A stretch of DNA of 64,000 nucleotides from Phlebopus portentosus (Eukaryota; Basidiomycota; Agaricomycetes; Boletales; Boletinellaceae). The translations under genes and the position numbers were made by a program. The stretch is from the NCBI GenBank assembly GCA_037892935.1, contig JAYXKI010000007.1, positions 496,001 to 560,000 of the forward strand, read 5' to 3'. This document shows, in pieces, positions 59,008-64,000 of this stretch. Every line of letters starts with the position of its first letter. The stretch's first letter is position 1. The notes beneath the pieces were generated by a model. That model was not told where the DNA came from. It ran no database searches and saw nothing but the letters and a program-made list of their open reading frames with translations.

Positions 59008-61820
59008 TCAGAGATTGCTCTTTTCCTCCTTCCTTGCACCCTCAGCCTCAGCAGAAGAAACGAGGTCCAACATATGCTCAACGACCTCATGCGGGCTCGT
59101 CACATGCCAGCTCGCGAGCGTCTTCTTACTGCTCGAGCCCACCGCCGTCGAGAACACGCCCTCAGGGCTGAGCCTGAGCTCCTTCGGCGGCGTCCTCGAT
59201 CCGTTCTCCTCGTCCCTCACGCCAACCGGTGCGTCCATCATAGAAGCAACAGCCGAGTTCGAACTAGTCGTAAACGGTGCAAGCGCGCGGAACATATCCT
59301 CATCCGTCTTGTCGTCCCCCGCGCAGAACACGAACTCCGCCTCGGGGTGCGCGTACAATATGCGCTTCACGATCTCGCCCTTGTTCACCGCCAGGGGCCG
59401 CACCTCGAGGTTCTTCTTCCCCACGAGCACCTCGATCGGCCGCTTGCGCGCGAGGTTGTTCTCGAGCAGGTCCTGGCACTGCCGGCACTGGAACTGGCCC
59501 CACTCCGGGTCGGCGGAGCGGTAGTGCCAGGTGATGGAGCTCTTCTTGATCTCGATGTTGCTCCCCGTCGTGCGCTCGGTGTAGTACTTGAATATCTCCT
59601 CAACCTCGCTCATCCAGCTCATGTCGAGCTTCTCCGTCAGGTTCGTCCATTCCGACTCTTCGCGCTCCCGGACGAAGGACCCGTGCTCGGCGGACATGCC
59701 GAGCTTCTTCAGATGCCCGAGGTGCGTCTCGAGGAACTCGCTATCCCGCCCCGAGATGATGTACACGACGTTTGCAGGGTCTTCGGTGAGCTTCGCGAGC
59801 GCTTCCAGCGTCTCGCCCGACGGGACCGCCATACTCGGCGTCTTCACAATCGGAGTCAGCGTACCGTCGTAATCAAACAGGAAGAGGCGCCGTTTCGCCT
59901 TCTTGTACGCAGCCTGCAAGAGCTCTCGCCGGAGGAACGGCGTGCTATGCGCAGTGTGTTCTTTACCAAATTGATGTAAGAGCATGCGAACGAGTATCGC
60001 CGCCCACGTATGGCTTGTATGCGTCGTAACACTCTCGTACAACTTCGAGTGCCGTTGGAATTTCTCGTTATCCCGCATAAGCAAACCGTGATGAATCGCA
60101 GCAGCAACACCCCCGAGATCCCAGGGGTTGACCTGGAGAGCTTCTTCCAGAGTACTCGAGATGCCCATGAACTCGGACAGGACGAGCGGGCTTTTCTTCG
60201 TTGAGTGCTGCGCGATCACAAACTCCATCGACGTAGTGTTCATACCATCGCGCAGGGGTGTAATCACAGCAAGATCAGCAACAGAAAGAAGAGCGTAAAA
60301 TTCATCGCGCTTGATCATCTGGTGGCTAAGCACAGAGGATCAGCATCTATCAATAAAAGAAAGGCAGATCGACTTACTAATGGTGAACAGGAACAAAGTC
60401 CAGTGCACCAAACTCGCCGTTGATATGTGCGACAAGCTCAGAGACCTGGCGCTCGAGTTTCGGCGAGTCCGTCAAGGCAGGAGATGTGACCTGAATTAGT
60501 ACAGCGTTGCCAATCCATTCCGGATAGTCCTGAAGAAGTCGCTCAAACGCGCGGAGCTTCTGCACGACACCCTTGACGACGTCGAGCTTATCGCGCGCAA
60601 CGATGATCTTCTTTCCCTCGTATAACGATCGAAGTGCATCGAATTTGGGTTTGACACCCGGTCTGACCACGTTCTGCGCGATACGCTTGGCGTCGACGCC
60701 GACGGGGCAGTGCGCAACAGTCGTCACATGTCCCTGGTTATCGATCCCCTTCCCGGTAGACTCGTACCCGCACACGCGGACGCAGGACGATGTGAAGTGG
60801 CGGGAGTAGGAGTACGTCTGGAAGCACACGAGGTTCGCGCCGAGCATGCCGTCGAGGATCTCCTTCCTCCTCGGCAGGCATCTGAAGATCTCAGAGCTCG
60901 GGAATGGCGTGTGCACGAAGAGGCCCGTGACTGCGTCGGGGATGAGCTGGCGCAGAATCTGCGGGACAAGCAGAAGGTGGTAGTCGTGCACCCAGACGAG
61001 GTCTCCTGGTTTGTATACTTCTGCCACGCGCTTCGCGTAGACGTAGTTCGCTTCTTTGTACTCGCCCCAGTGTTCATCGGCGCTTGCAGCTTCGTTCGCT
61101 ACGTCCTGCCATAGTAGGTAATGGAATAGCGGCCAAAGCGCTGACGGAAAAAAATTACACTTTAGCTCTGACGCGCCCATAATGTGTGTATTTTTAGCAG
61201 AAACAACACTCACTTGTCTTGCAATAACCATCATAATGTCCGTGTGCAACAAGATCGTCCAGCCAGACCGGAACGTACTTGGATGGGCCGTCTTCAGTTT
61301 TGTGAGACTCGATAGCCGCGGTGAGCGTGGCACGGTCCTCGTCTGAGACCGAACTCAGCGGGATCTTGACTTTGTCGCCCGTCGAGGCCGCTCCGCGCTC
61401 GATATCGCCCGTCCAGCCAACGATGATCTGCTCGTGCGCGTTGCTCAAGCTTTCAATGCCGCTGACCATCGCCGAGTGGCCCCAACGGGGGCCGATAGTC
61501 CAGCGCGGACCGTCCGACTCGCTCCCGGCAGCCGACTCAACGATCTTCGGGAGCGGCCTCTCCTCCTCTGTCGGCGAGAGCGCTACATCCGCGGGTTTCA
61601 CGGGCGGGGTGAGCGGTGGGGAGAGGACCCCGTTCTTGCTGGGCAGGAGGTGGACTGTGAGCGGGAGATAATGGGTGACGTGGATGATCCGCCCGGAGAG
61701 CTCGATGCCCTTTGCAGCGTACTCATTCTTGAGGGCTGTGATCTGCTTGTTGACGTCCTCAAGACTCAACGAGAACTCTTGGCGAGAACGAGAGCTCGGT
61801 GGTTCGTTGAACGAATCCAT
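59008..61820 (-). CDS. TPS2: Trehalose-6-phosphate phosphatase with GT20 domain (Tps2-type)
   Basis: Dephosphorylates trehalose-6-phosphate, the last step of trehalose synthesis, in the cytosolic TPS complex. Three main exons: 61820 to about 61214, about 61145 to 60380, and about 60324 to 59008, giving roughly 900 residues (yeast Tps2 is 896). The N-terminal GT20-like domain shows LWPLFHYLLWQDVANE, DLVWVHDYHLLLVPQILRQL, FVHTPFPSSEIFRCLP and GMNTTSMEFVIAQ. The C-terminal HAD phosphatase has the DxDGT nucleophile motif (LFLFDYDGTLTPIVKTPS), motif with ISGRDSEFLETHLG, and GDDKTDEDMF (metal-binding aspartates), so the phosphatase looks active. The GT20 part of Tps2 proteins is usually not catalytic. 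Strong GC bias at third positions in 59.2-61.0 kb fits high expression. No lesions. Confidence 0.95.
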
Positions 61821-62543
61821 GATATGATGAGATTGCTTTCACAAAGTCCCTTGTTTGGTTGAATGCTTTAAGCAATAAGTAGATAATGCTGTAAATAAGC
61901 TAAAGTGTGAGTATGTGTATGGCTGGCGGTGAGATAGAGGAAGGGGGAATGAAGAGAAGGGGGGGACGGATTATAAGGCTTTATAGGGCTGAGATGGTGA
62001 TAGTAGAAAGATGAGGGAGGAAGAGACTATTTGTCGAGTTGCCCAAATCGATCTTAGAGTTTGACTCGATCTGGTCCGTCCTAACGACCTTTCACCTCCG
62101 TCCTTGCCGACGTTCTACCGATCCCTCTTCCTCTCTACCCGGGCAATATTCCAGAATAATGAGATATAACCGCTAAATATATGCATATGCTCCCAACCAT
62201 CTCATTTATTGCGTCACACACTTGGGTACGTACGCTTGCCCTGGCCGTCATCTTGGCTAACCTGATCTCCAAGGTCCAAGGATCCCCCGTTCTCCATCCC
62301 ATCCCACGTTCGATAGAATGACGTGTCCTCTCATGGAACGTGCGGTGTGCCGCTACGCTATGATCACAGACCACAAAGGTCAACTAGAGGCACTATATCT
62401 TCTCGATTGACTAAAAACGGTTTATCTTCCAGTATTTAACGAGCGGGAACCTTGATAACCGGATGAAGTCAGTGCTCTATATTTGGACTTTGAATTACCG
62501 CCGAAGTCAAAAAGAATGCTTATGGTTCCAGAACATCCTGGTT

Positions 62544-62722
62544 TCGGTCCTGCATCCCGAAAGGCGATCCGATATGATCCCGCTCTACCTAGTAGTGTCT
62601 ATCCCGTGCCCTACTGTTTCAATTCGTCCCTCCACTTACCCTGATTCGAACCTTCTCAGCGTATATCACTCCCTGATAGCTTCAACGAGGCTCATCACAA
62701 GACATCACAGGTAAATTCTCTA
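62544..62722. repeat. Degenerate direct repeat, copy 1
   Basis: Begins CGGTCCTGCATCCCG and includes GATATGAT, CCCTGATAGCTTCAACGAGG, GCTCATCAC and CTAGAGCAT. It pairs in order with 62787-63010. Confidence 0.6.
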
Positions 62723-62786
62723 GAGCATTCATATCATATATACACCAAACCATCGTCAAATTCACCATGTGTTGTAGCTGTATTTG

Positions 62787-63010
62787 CGGTCCTGCATCCC
62801 GGAGGGCAAGTTGATGGCGTCCTGATATGATATCCGGCTAGCTCACGTGTACGGTCAAGGTTATAATGAATCATCCCTCAGATGCACCCGTCCTGTCCTG
62901 ATTGGAATGTTCTCACCGTAAAATCACACCTGGTCAGCTTCAACGGGGCTCATCGCTACATGACGCCACACGACATATCGCGCAGAACATGTGAATCCCC
63001 TAGAACCTTC
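62787..63010. repeat. Degenerate direct repeat, copy 2
   Basis: Begins GCGGTCCTGCATCCCGGAGG and includes GATATGAT, CTGGTCAGCTTCAACGGGG, GCTCATCGC and CCTAGAAC. Same order as copy 1, with many substitutions and small gaps; an old tandem duplication or two copies of an unknown element. Confidence 0.6.
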
Positions 63011-64000
63011 TCAACAACTAACCTCCCTCAAAAAAACAGCAAAAGTTCGTCGTGAAGGATGTCCTCGTGACTCCACACAAGTCGTAGAAAGTAGTCAAAA
63101 GAGCTTCGCTGGAAATTACACTCTTCAGTACGCATACCCAGTAGGTCACGGGCTGACGGTCGTGCGGAACGTGCGGAAGCACGTTCCTGTGAACCTTCGT
63201 CTATCGAGTCTATATGGGTAAATGCATACGTGGTCCCCGCTGGCCATCGCTCAAGCGATAAGAGTTTAGAGAAGAGAACACCGTAAATAGGCTCGGTCTG
63301 ATCCATGACCTCGGAACTAGCATTAATATTGGTCTGGCAGATGCGCCGTCTCTACCGTATTTTATAGTATTGAAGTCGACCCAGTCAGTTTGCAACAACA
63401 GTAGGATGTCTTGCACACTTACTTTGGAAGATCTGCAAGAAACCAAGCTAGAACCATACGAGCGTGATAGTGAAGTTCATCGTCGAGATAGGCATTAGAT
63501 CAGTCGGGGTTCTGCTTGGCTCTCAAAGCGTTCTCAGTAGGCCAGAACGCAGCCATACCAAGTTAAAATAAGGTCCCTGAGTCAACCTCACAAGCAAGGT
63601 TCCTATTCGTACCCATAAACGCACAGAACTCTGAATCCCATTCGACGATGTCTTAGCGAAAATAGAGGCAGTCTTGAGACCCACTTCTGCCCTCCCCTAT
63701 TCTGTAACAAATGAACGGCAAAATGACTTCTTTGGATTACGATAAGCGTTTATGGAAGATATCCAGGAAAAGAACCAGTCAACAAGAGTGAGGAAGCAGA
63801 CTCCAGAGATATGACCGGTCGAATGGGTCCTCACAGCTTCTCAGCCAGGCAAGCGTCTGACAGACGCTGAGTCAATCTTCTAGCAGATAAATTCTTGAGT
63901 AAATCGTGAAGGAAAGAACCAGATGGTGTCCATCCATCCATCGTCTTGAAGCCTCGAGGAGATCAAGGGGAGAAAAACTGATTATTCGACATGCGCACTC

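Larger units (their letters stand above)
61821..64000. other. Gene-poor end of window, 2.2 kb
   Basis: Promoter of the trehalose gene at its left edge (purine-rich 61920-62030). No protein family is recognised on either strand; open frames are under 95 codons. A degenerate direct duplication lies at 62544-63010. Confidence 0.5.

Noticed and set aside
58996..59979. 327-codon open frame on the plus strand
   Set aside because: It lies antisense to the conserved phosphatase domain of TPS2 and arises from that gene's strong third-position GC bias; its translation is Arg/Leu-rich with no family resemblance.

Overview
The window looks like nuclear DNA of a filamentous basidiomycete, most likely an Agaricomycete. 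The evidence is dense protein genes on both strands, nearly all split by many short introns (about 50-75 nt, GT..AG, weak polypyrimidine tracts). Gene content agrees: GPI-anchor genes, an AIM9-type kinase, a tandem cytochrome P450 array of the CYP53 benzoate-hydroxylase type, a GH1 beta-glucosidase, a small cysteine-bearing secreted protein and a WD40 protein with membrane segments. I saw no rRNA, tRNA, CRISPR array or viral gene. Coordinates of multi-exon genes run from start codon to stop codon.

Layout. 0.5-1.4 kb: ubiquitin-conjugating enzyme UBC4/UBE2D. 2-3.3 kb: damaged-looking PIG-L/GPI12 gene. 3.7-4.6 kb: Pin4/Par14 parvulin. 5-9.5 kb: SANT-domain corepressor (Snt1/N-CoR-like), divergent from PIG-S/GPI17 at 10.1-11.95 kb. 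13.1-15.7 kb: SR-type three-RRM protein (Gbp2/Hrb1-like) with an unusually long intron. 16.2-17.9 kb: MFSD5-like transporter, followed by a 211-bp mariner-type MITE. 18.9-20.8 kb: AIM9-like kinase. 21.7-23.5 kb: disordered orphan protein. 25.6-26.2 kb: small secreted protein. 26.8-28.1 kb: tartrate/D-malate dehydrogenase. 28.6-32.8 kb: HECT_2 (UBE3D-type) protein with a long N-terminal extension. 33.8-38.5 kb: WD40 protein with a possible N-myristoylation start and membrane helices.

38.7-51.4 kb is the accessory part: four tandem CYP53-like genes on the minus strand. Only the third (44.2-46.2 kb) reads open throughout. The first and fourth carry several lesions and the second has one frameshift near its start. 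A fragment of a GH1 gene tail lies upstream of the third copy, matching the tail of the intact GH1 gene at 51.1-53.4 kb upstream of the fourth copy. This shows that the duplicated unit contained P450 plus intergenic DNA plus the end of GH1. A 307-bp near-perfect palindrome sits between copies three and four.

53.9-55.7 kb: Rud3/GMAP-210-like golgin. 56.9-57.8 kb: CmcJ/AsaB-type oxygenase-like protein. 59-61.8 kb: trehalose-phosphatase (Tps2). 61.8-64 kb: no gene recognised, but a degenerate direct duplication.

Several conserved genes (PIG-L, secreted protein, HECT_2 gene, second P450) show single-base apparent deletions, mostly at short homopolymers. These could be assembly errors or real decay, and this is flagged for each gene.
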